Below the pieces are notes generated by a model. It saw only the letters and a program-made list of their open reading frames with translations. It made no database searches and had not been told where the DNA came from. 64,000 bases of DNA from Filobasidium wieringae (lineage: Eukaryota; Basidiomycota; Tremellomycetes; Filobasidiales; Filobasidiaceae). The DNA lies in NCBI GenBank assembly GCA_001600055.1, contig BCIV01000019.1, positions 124,001 to 188,000 of the forward strand. Reading direction: 5' to 3'. This document shows positions 1 to 10,857 of this stretch, one piece after another (the first letter of the stretch is position 1; each line of letters begins with the position of its first letter). The translations under genes were made by a program, and so were the position numbers.

Positions 1-3000
1 TCGTCTAGCTACTGACAAAGAGCTCAAGGCTTCAGGTAAAGGGACAGCCAAGAAGTTATGGCGTTGGGACTGCAAGTAAGTAGTCTAGACATCTAATACC
101 GTCTGAACACCTAGTCTTCTCGATTTGCTGATAAATCTTCATTCCTAGACATTGCCCAACTTGGCACTGCTACAAGAAGGCAAAGAATGCAGGGAGTGGA
201 TCTACTGTTGCATACCATGTAGAGAAATGTCCAGCAATTATTGACACGAGTCAGAACCTTCTGCAACCCAATACGGCAGCAATTGCCGATTCGGTTCAAC
301 TACGTCTGGCCAAGACTTGATACACAGTTATGAGGTGGGTGGCAAGGACCCACCATCCGTTCAGAGTTGTTGATCAGGTTGGGGTAAGTTTTGATACAAT
401 TGGCCAATTTGGTGAATCTGGTTGTCTAATGAGGTTGAACGTCTTTAAACGTCTGGTTTTCCAGTTCAAGGAGATGGTCACGGTATCATTTCCGGCAATG
501 GGCAATGTCTTGCCGTCTAGACAACAGCTGAAGAGCGATCTGGAGTTAACTGAGAAGGTGAACTTCAAGATATTGTAGACAGCTCTTCAAGCAACTCATT
601 TGGCAATTCACATCTCGCTGGATGGCTGGATGGACAAGGGCGTTGAATCATTCATTGGGGTGATAGCCAACTGGACGAGCAGAGCCCCTGTGATTGGTGT
701 TGAGGTCCAGAATCCTCAGGCTATGCTTGACTTCATCTAGTAAGACTAAAGTTTGGGACGGCTGAACGTCCAGACTGTTGCAATTTGCAATGATTTGACA
801 TCATTGGCAATAAGCCATATGGATGACATATGGATTGGCAATCTCAAACACAAAGGGAATCATGAAACATAAACAACATACCATGAAACACAGGGGTTGC
901 ACAGCAATCACGTACTTGTGATCAATTACGTGATTAGGTTGGCACAGCTCATCAATCTCGTACTACTTCACGGACAGTCCCACATTGGTCCCACAAGGGT
1001 CCCACTGGTTGCACATGATACATGTGAACTGTTAACAGGGTGGTCATCTATCCCTTGATGGAGTCCGAGATCCCATACTCAATTACCGAATGCCGAGATG
1101 GCACCACATGGTACCAGGTTCTCTGATACATATATATAGGAGGACACTTTGACCTCTACTTCTGTCCTCACTTTACTTTACTTGTAATAATCAATGACTT
1201 CAATGACTATTTGACATTAGATTCATTCACCAAATTACAACACAGACTTCATAGACTCCAACCTTATACTGAACTTTACTGACTATTAAACCAAACTTTA
1301 CTGACTACTCCCGCTCGCGTTCGGTTTACTATTAGCACTCCTGAACGACACACTGGAGAACACATGGCAGACGTATTAGCCAAGTGTTTGACCAAGTGGG
1401 GCATCCAGGACCAGGTGATGTCGATCGTCTGCAATAATGTATCAAACAACGACAGGACGATTGAATTGCTGGCCGCACACAAGTGGAGGCTGTTTAATGG
1501 ACGCCTTGGTCGTGTCAGATGTTCCGCCCACATCCTGAATCTGGTCGTTGGTGTAAGTGACTAGATGACTTCAAGTCGTCTAAAATTCTGAACGTCCCTT
1601 TTTCCTCTCTTTTAACTTCAGGCAATCATTGAGGGATCCACTGGGTTCAAGTGGTCTGAACTCGAAGAGGTTGTGTTTGGTACAGCCAAACAGGATGTCT
1701 TTAATGGCTCTCAGCAGGAGGGGGATTCGGATGATGAATCAACGTTCAGTCCTGATGAGGTGTTTCCTAATCAGGAGATCCTTGATTCTCCCCCTCTGAC
1801 TGCATGTCCTGCTGGCGCGGAAAAGAATGCCAAGAGCGTGCTTGATCAGCAGAAGAGGTTGGCATCAATCCTGAGTAAAGTAAGTTATGTTATCTAGAAG
1901 TGCAATCCATCTGAGATGTCTAACCTGTTCAAATTCCCAACAGTGTTGTCTGCTTGCCAAACACCTCAATTACCAAGGCGATCTCAGGCGCAGATGGGTT
2001 GATGTTGTGTCAGCTGCCAAGGCTAACGGCACCTTGCCTGAGGGGACGTACACGATTCCGATCAAATGTTCAAACGAGGTGGAATTCCACCTTTGAATGT
2101 CTACAAGCGGTTATGAAGGCTGAGGTTGCTATGTACGTCCAATGGGTTGAACGCCAAGACAAGGCCAGTTTACTGAGACCCTATTATTATTTGACGCTAC
2201 AACTAGCATGCAATTGATGACTGATGTTGGCTCAGACTATCCTCAAGGTGAACAGCTGATGGCAGGCAAGATTGCAGTCATCAAAGAACTTGTACCAATC
2301 TTGAAGGTAAGTTGCCGAATTATAGATGGTTAGATGTTTGATCAGTCCTGGTCATGTTTAAACGCCTGTAGATGTTTGGTTCTGCTACCCGGCATCTCTC
2401 AGTGAGTGCAGAAGCAAACTCCGACTCACAATGGTTGCAAGTGTTATGCCGATAATGTATGCACTTCACAAGTTGTTGAACACAACAAAGGACTTGGAGC
2501 TGGCGTCCAAAGCTGTCAAGCGTGGGCTCATGAGGAGTATAGCTGTCTTAGACAAATACTACCCAAAGACGGATGAGAGCGCTCTGTATTGGACGGCATT
2601 GCATAAGTTCATCTTGTATCGAGGCGTTCAGATGGCTGAACTGGTTAAACTTTAAAGTCTTGCACCCGGGTTATCAAGCCGCATACCTTGTCAAGCAGGG
2701 TTGGGAGGCTGACTGGATCACCCAGGCTAAGGACATAGCCCGTGCTCTTTGGGAGAAGGAGTACAAGGAGACATATGTCAATGATGAACCCAAGGAGAAG
2801 GCTGGAAAAACGGTATGTTTGCCATTTGTGTTCCATTCAACATGTCTAAATACCTAGACTCACCTGGACTTCTCAGGTTCTGGACAAGGACTTTTGCAAT
2901 CTCCTTGGGGCTATCGACTTCGACAAGGAGCTTGAAGAGGAGCGTCCGTTTGAGGCGTTCATCAACGCCCCATGCATGCACTCGAAGGTGTACGGAAGGG

Positions 3001-3475
3001 ATCCCCTGACATTCTGGGTGAACCAGATCACTCACAGGGGGACTTCAGAGGATGGCTTTAGACATCTTAGGGTGCCCAGGTACGTTTAGGAGTTTAAACT
3101 GCAAGAGAGTTGCGCTTATACAGCGTTATTTGGAACTTAGGAACGTCTGTTGAAGTCGAGCGCGCATTTAGTCGTGCCGGACTTGTTGTCTTGTCTAAAC
3201 TTACATGTTTAGACCCCAGCACCACCAAGACGCAGATGTTGGTAGGTGACTGGTTCAAGAACCGGCACGTGAGTCAGATACGGTTCAAGCAGGCGTTTGA
3301 AGAGCGTGCAAACAAGGGCAAGAAGGGTAAGGGAGTGGATCACGGCGAATCTAGTAGCCGTTCAACTAGCAAACTGGTGTCTACAAGGAAGGACTTGGTG
3401 GTTGACCTTGTGTCCCCAGAGAAGCAGAAGAACGTCCCTAGCAAAGAAGCGAGCTCCTCGAAGGTTACATTGTAA
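1..3475 (+). pseudogene. Decayed hAT-family transposase, 5' end outside window
   Basis: A BED-type zinc finger lies at about 2-250, split by a small intron, with a Cys-x2-Cys pair and a later HVEKC. The RNase-H-like hAT core follows, with a DGWMDK block near 620 and a HTGEHMADVL block at about 1350. A TRWNSTF block is near 2080 and the C-terminal dimerisation motif VERAFSRAGLVV is at about 3150-3190. Introns are still recognisable (384-464, 740-1335, and others near 1553, 1879, 2309, 2811 and 3080). The copy is dead: TGA at 318-320 and TAG at 576-578 fall in the reading frame, and the frame shifts around 1950-2100. The family normally cuts and pastes DNA via short terminal inverted repeats, but no convincing right-end repeat was found. 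One intron is enlarged by a solo LTR. Confidence 0.88.
776..1242 (+). repeat. Solo LTR inside a transposase intron
   Basis: The 467-bp element starts TGTTG and ends CAACA, a perfect 5-bp terminal inverted repeat. It is flanked by the identical 5-mer CAGAC at 771-775 and 1243-1247, the target-site duplication left by LTR-retrotransposon integration. A TATA-like run lies at 1131-1139, which sets the strand by analogy with LTR promoters. No coding sequence is inside. It sits in the 740-1335 intron of the hAT transposase, whose exons join in frame across it. Without the LTR and one duplication the intron would be 124 nt. Confidence 0.9.
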
Positions 3476-3548
3476 TATGCTTCATAATGTATGTGATTGA
3501 TAGGAATCTAGGTGTTTGAACGGCGTTCTGAACGGCTAGATGCATGTG

Positions 3549-3603
3549 CGTCTAAGTTTAGACACGTCTAAAGCTAGCCGTCTAAGTTTACGTCTAAGTT
3601 TAG
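3549..3603. repeat. Clustered CGTCTAA/TTTAGAC motifs 3' of the hAT gene
   Basis: Four copies of CGTCTAA lie within about 55 bp, some continuing as the near-palindrome TCTAAGTTTAGA, just downstream of the transposase stop. hAT elements often carry short subterminal repeats bound by their transposase, so this may be the subterminal region of the element's right end. That is inference: no terminal inverted repeat or 8-bp target duplication was identified. Confidence 0.4.
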
Positions 3604-3908
3604 TTCCAGGGAAAAAATCTGAAGGCATCTGGATGGTGTTCAGTTGAACTTTTAGACGGTCGCCAACTCTACAAACAAGTAGTATGAAAATCTGCTTGGA
3701 CATGTGCTAGGCAACACCTACAGAGGAGATGAAGCATAGCGCCACCACAGCGCACCTTCATAACAGTGTAGATGCTTCAGTTACTAAACATATATCCTGA
3801 AACGAAACACGACCAGAAGGTTCCAAAGACAGCCATCCAATTCAGTCATTCAAGTCTAATATTTTCTGTATAATGCGAATGTGAACACAACCCTTACTTC
3901 TCATAAAC

Positions 3909-4147
3909 ATGTCTGAACGGCCAGAAAGCAGCACCAGTACCTTCAAACTTCACTGATCGCTCCACGAGGGATCTAAAATTATTTGGAGATGTCTTTCATA
4001 CGACAATCCAGCATGTCTCGCTTGAAGAAGCATTGATTGACGAACGGGCTGAAGATAAACAGGCTGAACAGGCTGAGATCCTTGCAACCGCTACTGCGGC
4101 TGCTCAAGGGAATGCAACCTGCGCCCCCCTACTCAACAAAGACTTGG
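3909..4147 (+). pseudogene. LTR-retrotransposon gag-like N-terminal fragment
   Basis: A start codon at 3909 opens MSERPESSTSTF. After an apparent one-base shift near 3940 the reading continues in frame (RSTRDLKLFGDVFHTT, then an acidic, Ala/Glu/Gln-rich stretch) up to 4147, where a solo LTR interrupts it. The polar, helix-prone composition and the repeat-rich setting suggest the start of a gag protein, but no capsid or zinc-knuckle motif is visible, so this is tentative. It could be another repeat-derived reading frame. Confidence 0.4.
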
Positions 4148-4302
4148 TGTTAGTACCACAGCGTCAACAAGGTCTATGTGAAGGATACACGCACTATACG
4201 CACTACACACATTGGATATACCAACATGCACAGTTGAAACACCAACACAACACAGCTGCACAGCACTACGGATCATCCACGGACTCATCAATCAGTTTTG
4301 GA

Positions 4303-4440
4303 CTTGATCAAACCTTCTTGATCTCAAACAAGTACTTGATCAAACCTTGTGATCTCAAACACGGACTTGATCAAACTTAGTGTTCTCAAACACCTACTTC
4401 ATCAAACTTAGTGTTCTCAAACACATACTTCATCAATTCC
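4303..4440 (+). repeat. 31-bp tandem repeat, about 4.4 copies
   Basis: Units start at 4303, 4335, 4366, 4397 and 4428 (spacing 32, 31, 31, 31). Each reads roughly CTTGATCAAAC, then a variable TTAGTG/CTTGTG step, then TCTCAAACA. The array lies upstream of the TATA-like run in the outer LTR, where U3 enhancer repeats would sit. The last unit is truncated. Confidence 0.85.
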
Positions 4441-4768
4441 TTGGCAGGAATAAGATTCACTTTACGGATACTCGTACTACTTTATGAATCCTTGTTGATT
4501 ACCTTTCACTTGTACTCTATTGTCTTGTAGACATATATATACAAGGCCAGAAGAGGAGGAACAGAGCTGAACACTATTACCTCCTACTTCTTCAGTCTTC
4601 ATAGAACATACTTCCTGATTCATACCTTCACCACCAGCTTCAGCACTCACGCTTCAGCACCTTCAACCTTCAACACAACAAGGCTCAGCTACCCTTGTTG
4701 CTCACTTCAACTTCATCAACTTCATCAACTTGTTAAGACATCAGTGGGATTCAGGGATAAGGTAAGAC

Positions 4769-5566
4769 TGTTACAACCGATTCATCAAGACATCGCTCAA
4801 GTAGAATCTCACTCAACCAACTGAACTACAATACCGTTTCAGTTCAATCCCGTTTCAACCGGATCTCCATGAAAGCCGACCGAAACCGCTTGCACCGCGG
4901 GTCACTTGTATAACACCAAATGCGATCTGTTATCCTGTCGAACAAGTTGATCCACCTCTAACCAACAAAGAAGACATCCACCCATATTTGGTTGTCCCAC
5001 ACAAGGTTCAACCAAATCCGTCGACAACCTACCGATTACTTCTGTATCCAGCTCGTTCTTTATTCTCGGTCCCAAACTACAAAACAGGATTTGACCGAAT
5101 CCAGCAAAAACAACTTAGACGACTTGTGGTGGTGTTGTCCTCTTTTCCTTTGTTCAAGGTCTGATCGTATTTCCGTTTAGTATATATAGTTGGGAACTGA
5201 ATCGTCTATACAGAGTCAACCGAATTGTATAGAGGATTCAAGTCCGATATCGCATTCTATTTACACCTACTGAATTACCAACTCAAGACGTATTGTGAAG
5301 AGGTTACTACAATAGGATCTCGCTAAGTTGTTCTCATACAACCTTCATTCTTCACGCTCTGAACCGATTAAGATCAACGCTTGATACTAATCCTTTCGAT
5401 TCAAACGGACTTACAGATTCCAACCGAATCCTTTAATTTGGTCGAATAACTTGTCCACCGCTTAGAACCAACCGATTTACACCAACTCAGCTCTTATTCC
5501 ATTATCAAGATAACCTGCAAGTAGCGTTTGCTATTAGACCTGTGACAGCGAGAACCTGCCGTAACA
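4769..5566 (+). repeat. Inner solo LTR nested in the outer LTR
   Basis: This 798-bp element starts TGTTAC and ends GTAACA, a perfect 6-bp terminal inverted repeat. Identical AAGAC 5-mers flank it at 4764-4768 and 5567-5571. A TATA-like TATATATAG is at 5181-5189. No coding sequence is present. The size and the intact duplication identify a solo LTR formed by recombination between the two LTRs of a full element. It inserted after the outer LTR. Confidence 0.88.
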
Positions 5567-5616
5567 AAGACAACCACAGGAACCTGGACAAATCAACAGC
5601 TGTGAGAGCAACTTGG

Positions 5617-5962
5617 TATTTATCTGAACACCCGGTCGCTCCACACTTCCGTCTTCCTCTACTTTAGTTTCCCTGTTATAGTCTATTGAATCCATGGTCC
5701 AATGGTTGAAATCGGCTGTTTGATTGCTCCTATCCAGACCGTCAGCGCTTCTCAGACGTGCATCTGGCTAGCACAGGTCATATCTACATCAAACAAGTGC
5801 TACTCGTTTTGTTGCGTATCCAACGACCAGGCGTGTTGAAAGTAATGATGAGGAATGCAATAAGACACGAGATATGCTATGATTATATAGGGCTCAATAC
5901 TTTGGTCTTATAAGAATGACAAACATAGCGCTATACGATCAACGTTGAACAAGTCAGGACGA
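5617..5962. other. Gap between repeats and first euchromatic gene
   Basis: About 350 bp of AT-rich sequence downstream of the phosphatase gene's stop. It probably contains that gene's 3' end and the right border of the repeat block. Nothing else is supported. Confidence 0.5.
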
Positions 5963-7824
5963 TTATAACGAGCCATCGAGCACCCCTCGGATATCTTCTA
6001 CCGTCTCCAAGTCCGTCAAGAAAGGGCATAGATCCGTCAATTCTGTATCATGTGGGTCGTTGAACCAGGTCGACACAGGTACAGCGTTGTTTGGATGGAA
6101 GATATAGGAAGCCGGCGAATTGTCGATGATGATTGATTTGGACATGTCACGGCCCAACTGCGAAAGGTCCTGTACCAGAGTTTCGGCAGGAGTTAGCAGG
6201 GTGCAGCATAAGGTATCAAGGCATTAAGCTTTGTAAGCCTTACCTTGACGTAATTTCCTTTGTGGTTGTAACAACTCTCCCTAAAAAGTCGATGCTTGAC
6301 GACCGAGTGGATGTCGAGGATATCGAGAACCGGGTCGGCATACTAGAAGCATCAGTCACATTGAACTCAGCTGAGTCTTCCAATCGCATGCCACTGCTTC
6401 ATACCTTGCTCAAACTAGCGGTAAACACGACTATCTCGTAGATCTTGCCCATCTGCAACAGGAAGTTGTCCACGCCGGGTCGTTTGACAACGTAGACGTT
6501 ATGAGTTTGAGATTCAATCTCGACCGGCACGATGTAGTCCGCGGAGGATATCATCTGCAGAAACAGGAGTCAGGTCAGGTTCGGACAATACAGAAGCCCG
6601 TCACGACCTTTTAAGACTTACTTTGAAACTGCTATGCAACAAAGTCTCATCTAGATCTAGAACCAGGCACTTCCTTCCCTTGTGCTCCAGCGCAACCGGC
6701 GGGAGCAATGGAGCCGGTAGGCCATCCTGTAGGGACGTTGTGTCAGTTTTGGGGAACATGGGATGGCATGCGGAACGTACGGGTCCAGAGGGAATGCCGA
6801 TCCCCCCTTGAGCTATCAGTCGATCTTCCTCGTCCATATCATCAAGCAACGAGTTGTCCACTGCAGGATACATAGGAGCGGCAGTATACTGTGCGGGCTC
6901 AGGACCTGTCGTCGTATCTGGTGAGATACACCCGTCTGTCGTGGCTGTGTCGACGACCGTTGCTCCTGCTCCACTTCCTGATGCCCCTCCATAGTGATTG
7001 GAAACATGAGTTACCAGACTATGGGGGCCTGATCCTGGAGGCTGAACAGCTGCAGACAACAATCCCTCCGTCTGAAATCGTTTCCAGTTAGCAACGATCT
7101 GCTGGACATGCCTACTTGGTCTTGTACTGACCTCTTCCAAAGGTATTTTGACGCCTTCGGATATCGAATGGTGGGGAGGAACGATGACTTCATCTTGATG
7201 ATCTCGTTCCAGAGGCTCTTTCCCCATCTCTACGTCAGTCATACCTAGCTCTTGTGCAGGCGACTCTCTCCCAATTCTTTCACTGGAGCTGACCGTCGCG
7301 GGTAGAGGTGGGGCGAGAGCTACCGTAGGTCCCGCAATCGGAGGATCATTGGTGTCCCTTTCGCTTAGAGCGATTGTGCCAGCGTCTTCCGTTGGCTGCG
7401 AGAAAGTCGATTGCACCGTAGTATTAGGACTTTCGTTTTGCGCCGTACTGCTTGTTGCAACATCTGGAGCACCAACTGGCTTTGTTGAGCTGAGGGGTAT
7501 CACAGTCTGGTTTTCGCTAGACACTCCGGCCAGATGGTTAGGCATAGTTGGCACGGCTTCTACGCCCTTCCCGACATCGTTCGAGGATGGCTGAGTAGGT
7601 GAGGGGTCATGACGCTTATCGATAGGAGAAACTGTAGCAACAGGGGCTACAGCAGCCGGTCTCGTTGTTCGAGAAGAGGACATAGCTTCTGGCTCGTGGC
7701 CCTTAGATCCCCCGCAAAAAGCAGCCAAGATACTAGAGAAGCCAGACTTTTTCTTCTTTTTGGCGGCCGCTGTAGAAACTGTTACGTTGGTTGCATCGTT
7801 GTGGTTGCTGATCCTAGAAGCCAT
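5963..7824 (-). CDS. psr1: Psr/SCP-type FCP1-domain protein phosphatase
   Basis: Five exons (7824-6781, 6726-6622, 6554-6405, 6342-6244, 6169-5963) join to 534 codons without a break. The C-terminal 190 residues are an FCP1/NLI-interacting-factor phosphatase domain. The aspartate-dependent motif [10 protein letters not shown] has Asp372 as the expected nucleophile and Asp374 as the acid/base. [27 protein letters not shown] and [11 protein letters not shown] follow in the usual order. The N-terminal 350 residues are low complexity (Ser/Thr/Pro). Near the start, [14 protein letters not shown] resembles the lipid-anchored N-terminus of yeast Psr1/Psr2, but with one Cys and no leading MG. Psr enzymes act at the plasma membrane in salt and general stress responses; the same role is inferred here. 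It shares a long promoter region with the divergent PalI-like gene. Confidence 0.9.
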
Positions 7825-9252
7825 TGGTATTGAACGGACAGATCGTTAGATCCTTTGATGATTGTAGTGACTGTCGCTAATAACGATGACCGTTTGAAGC
7901 CTCGATAAGGTAGCTATTATGGCAAGTGATAAATTTGCTGAGACCGCAGCGACTATTACACAACGTCGCTGGTTGTAAGGTTTGATCGATTTGGCTGCGA
8001 AGTCCTGTCCGAAGATTGCTGCGCTGGGAGGATGTCGAGCCAATGAAGAGTGTGTTGTAGGGCGAAGCTGTGGTTGCGAGAGGCCAGAGTAGCGACTGTT
8101 GGTTGTGTTTTAGAGGGCTCAATAGATATCGAAAAAAAAGAGCGTGATGGACTTTGCGGTAGGCTACTCTGATATTCCGTTCCTTTGCGTCGGTTGAGAC
8201 CAGCGGTGATCAACAATTCTGTTTGTGTTCAGAACGTTTGAACAACAGAAATGATAGAGTTTCTTTTGGACTGGCTATGGTACGAGCAGTATTATCGATA
8301 CCGTTGAAGATATTTAGACGTACGAGCTGGCTTATACTCGCGACGATAAGCAAGCAGCAAGTAGTGTAGTAGTGGTAGAGTAGCAATAGCAATAATAATA
8401 GCAAGTAGATCAAGTAGAGTAAACAAATGATCTGACCTTCTGTTGCCAACTGATACGCGGGGCTCAGACGGTAACGATACCGGTACCGTAACGCTCGACC
8501 ACGACGGATATGTTGCTTCCGTGCCAGACATGCCAATCGTTGTCTCATCTCATCGATCGCGTATCAGATCAAAGTACGAGCATACAGCTGACAGGTAGCA
8601 GTATAGCAGGTAGAGTATACCGCAAGTCGTGATTAAAATCTACGAGGTTTAAAATTGCCTGTAGGCAAACGGTTCGTGACGGATCATAATGCTTCGCAGT
8701 TCATCACTTGAGATACACTCACTAGAAGCGGAGCTCTCCTGAAGTGCATCGCCGATGGCTAACTTTTTAGATTTAACGGAACGTGATTGCACGTCTGAGA
8801 TCTCGCATGGGTGGAGTCATATCACTTACGACGTAGTTAATAATATAGACGCTACCCTCGGCTTTCAAGACGATAAAAAAGATCAACGGAGGACACATAT
8901 CTCCTCTGGGATGGGGCATTAACATACGAATCATTCGCGATCGATGTTACGTAGCACCGTATCGCACAGATATACTCTACCTGTATCTGCAAATCTTGCA
9001 TGATATCGCGAACGTGAAAGCACGACGATTCAATCAAAGGATCGCACGGCGCAATGCTAGAGCATGGTCGTTTCACCGCCTCCGTGATTACTACATAACC
9101 AGGCCTTTCAATCGATTGAGGGATGGTTGGTCCGACTACTATCGAAGCAGTCCAGTGGTACCAGAACTATCCGGCATCAGCCCGAAGATCCTAGCAATCC
9201 GTCGATACAGTATCCACTGCCCTACTCTGAATTCTTCCACCGAACTGACAAG
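7825..9252. promoter_or_regulatory. 1.4-kb divergent intergenic region
   Basis: The region lies between the start of the phosphatase gene (leftward) and the PalI-like gene (rightward). It holds a low-complexity stretch at about 8340-8420 (AGTAG/AATAATAAT-type repeats). Short open frames exist on both strands but none has a recognisable domain or a good splice context. No RNA gene was seen. Confidence 0.5.
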
Positions 9253-10393
9253 ATGGTAGCCGGAATTGCTTTCCCTGGTCTTTGTACTATTTGTGAGTCG
9301 TATCGGATTGATCGCGGGTCCAATATCTATCTGAAGTATCGCTTCACAGTCGCCTCTTTTGTTCTTTTGCTGGTCTCTACATTATCTACTCCTACAATAA
9401 AGAGCGTATATCTCTTTCAGATGAAGGTGCATGTAGAGTAAACAACTTCCACACCTCTTCTATCGTGATATGCATGCTGAGCTCATTCATGTGCAGGGAT
9501 GCTATTCTAGATGGCCAGCTCCTTGACTCGGCATATGTCCGAACCGGCGTTTTTGGATTCTGTTCGCCTGGTATAGCCTCAATATCGTTTGACTCTTCAA
9601 GCCTATTAGGTACAAAGACAATCGGTCCATCCGGATGTAGTCACCTTAGGCTCGGTTATGACATACCCAACAGTCTGTTTGAAGCTCTCGACACAGCGCC
9701 TGAAGTTCGCATAGGGAATACTCAACGCAGTCTCATCAAGGGTCTCACTTATGTATTTGTCCTCTTCCCGATAGGTTAGTCGAGGATCTTGACTTTTTAC
9801 TGCATTCGTTCCAACTAATCATACTTAGGGGTTTATCAGCGACAGGAGTGACTGCGCTAGTAATGATTTTTGTATTCGTTGCTTGGTGGTTCAACAGCAG
9901 GGTTTCGGAGATACTGGCCTTCCTTCTGTCTTGGTTCGCTGTATTAGTAGGTTCAATGTTTCGTCTTCATCTGAGACGCGCTGATTCGTGATTCACGTGA
10001 GCAGGTAACATGGGTAAGTATCAGGAGAAAACGAACACTAAGCCGGAGTCTTAATCGTCATGTTGCAGCTCGCATTCATAATATCTGTGGTGGCTGCATC
10101 TATTGCGAAGAAACGTATAGAAACTGTCACAAAAGGTCTCATCCAGGGTCAGTTGGGTAACGCTATCTGGTTGACACTTGCGGCAGCGGTACGCAGTGGT
10201 TGAGCATGACTTTCTGCTCGTCGCTGATCTCGCGTCCGCGTATCCTTACTGGTAGATATGTCTCAACCTGTCAACATGTTTGGTCTGTTGTGGGATGTTT
10301 GGACCCTACAAAAAGCGGCAGCCTGGATCGCGCGCCGGGGGCGAACGTGCAGCGGTAGAGCGCAGGAACGCACCGAGGTTCTGGGATCTGTAA
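9253..10393 (+). CDS. PalI/Rim9-like SUR7-family membrane protein
   Basis: Seven exons (9253-9292, 9350-9426, 9519-9774, 9840-9946, 10005-10013, 10069-10188, 10256-10393) total 249 codons. The protein has four hydrophobic segments. The first is followed by a loop with the claudin-like TGVFGFC and a second Cys in GCSHLRLGYD. Later come the family's FPIATGV helix start, LVTWLAFI and GNAIWLTLAAA, and a short basic cytoplasmic tail (CCGMFGPYKKRQP). SUR7/PalI proteins sit in the plasma membrane. Rim9/PalI helps sense ambient alkaline pH upstream of Rim101/PacC, whereas Sur7 organises eisosomes. The long loop and the tail favour PalI/Rim9. Exon 5 is only 9 nt (GTAACATGG) and is needed to keep both phase and the conserved helix. 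Introns 2 and 3 use acceptors after nearer AGs that would break the frame. Confidence 0.85.
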
Positions 10394-10857
10394 GCGATGA
10401 CAACTAATTGATGTCGCGAGCACATGCGAAACGAGCACATACTTATCGTTCGTTTCGCATGTGCCAGTGCCGAGGAAAGGCCGGACTTGGCCAATCAACA
10501 TAAAGCAACGCAGCAGACCTCTGAAGGTGTATGATCATGTCCAGTTCAATACGAAACAGACGTTAGCTTCTTCGCGGCAACTCGTTTATAGACATGGGTT
10601 CCATGTTGAGCTTGGCGGAAGGATTGAAACAAACAAACGGAGATTCGGTGCTTTATGATCATAGAACTCAAAAAATCACAGACCTGTACGGGGATATGCG
10701 ATTCTTGTGACTCTCTTCGAGTCAGCTTCGAGGGTCTCTTGCGCTGTCCATCTACCATGACTGCCCTTGATTGTGGCATCTTTCAATATCGTACATCAAA
10801 CATGGCGAAGGATGCTATGCTATGTCATAAATACACTTCCCCGACGAGGAAGCCTTG
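10394..10857. other. Convergent 3' intergenic region
   Basis: Between two convergent genes. It presumably holds both 3' UTRs. No gene, repeat or RNA feature was found. Confidence 0.5.

Larger units (their letters stand above)
4148..5610 (+). repeat. Outer solo LTR, interrupted by a second LTR
   Basis: The element begins TGTTAG and ends GAGAGCA (TG...CA) and is bordered by the identical hexamer ACTTGG at 4142-4147 and 5611-5616, read as its target-site duplication. It carries a TATA-like ACATATATATAC at 4531-4542 and a 31-bp tandem repeat at 4303-4440. It is split by the LTR at 4769-5566. Removing that insert and one AAGAC copy gives an LTR of about 660 bp. Beyond TG...CA the terminal repeat is weak, so the boundaries are less certain than for the other two LTRs. 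Confidence 0.6.

Noticed and set aside
4033..4380. 115-codon frame running through the 31-bp repeat
   Set aside because: Only its start (to 4147) looks like gag. The rest is LTR sequence read by chance.
8210..8548. Leu/Tyr-rich minus-strand frame in the PSR-PalI promoter
   Set aside because: Composition reflects the AGTAG/AATAAT low-complexity DNA, and there are no homology features.
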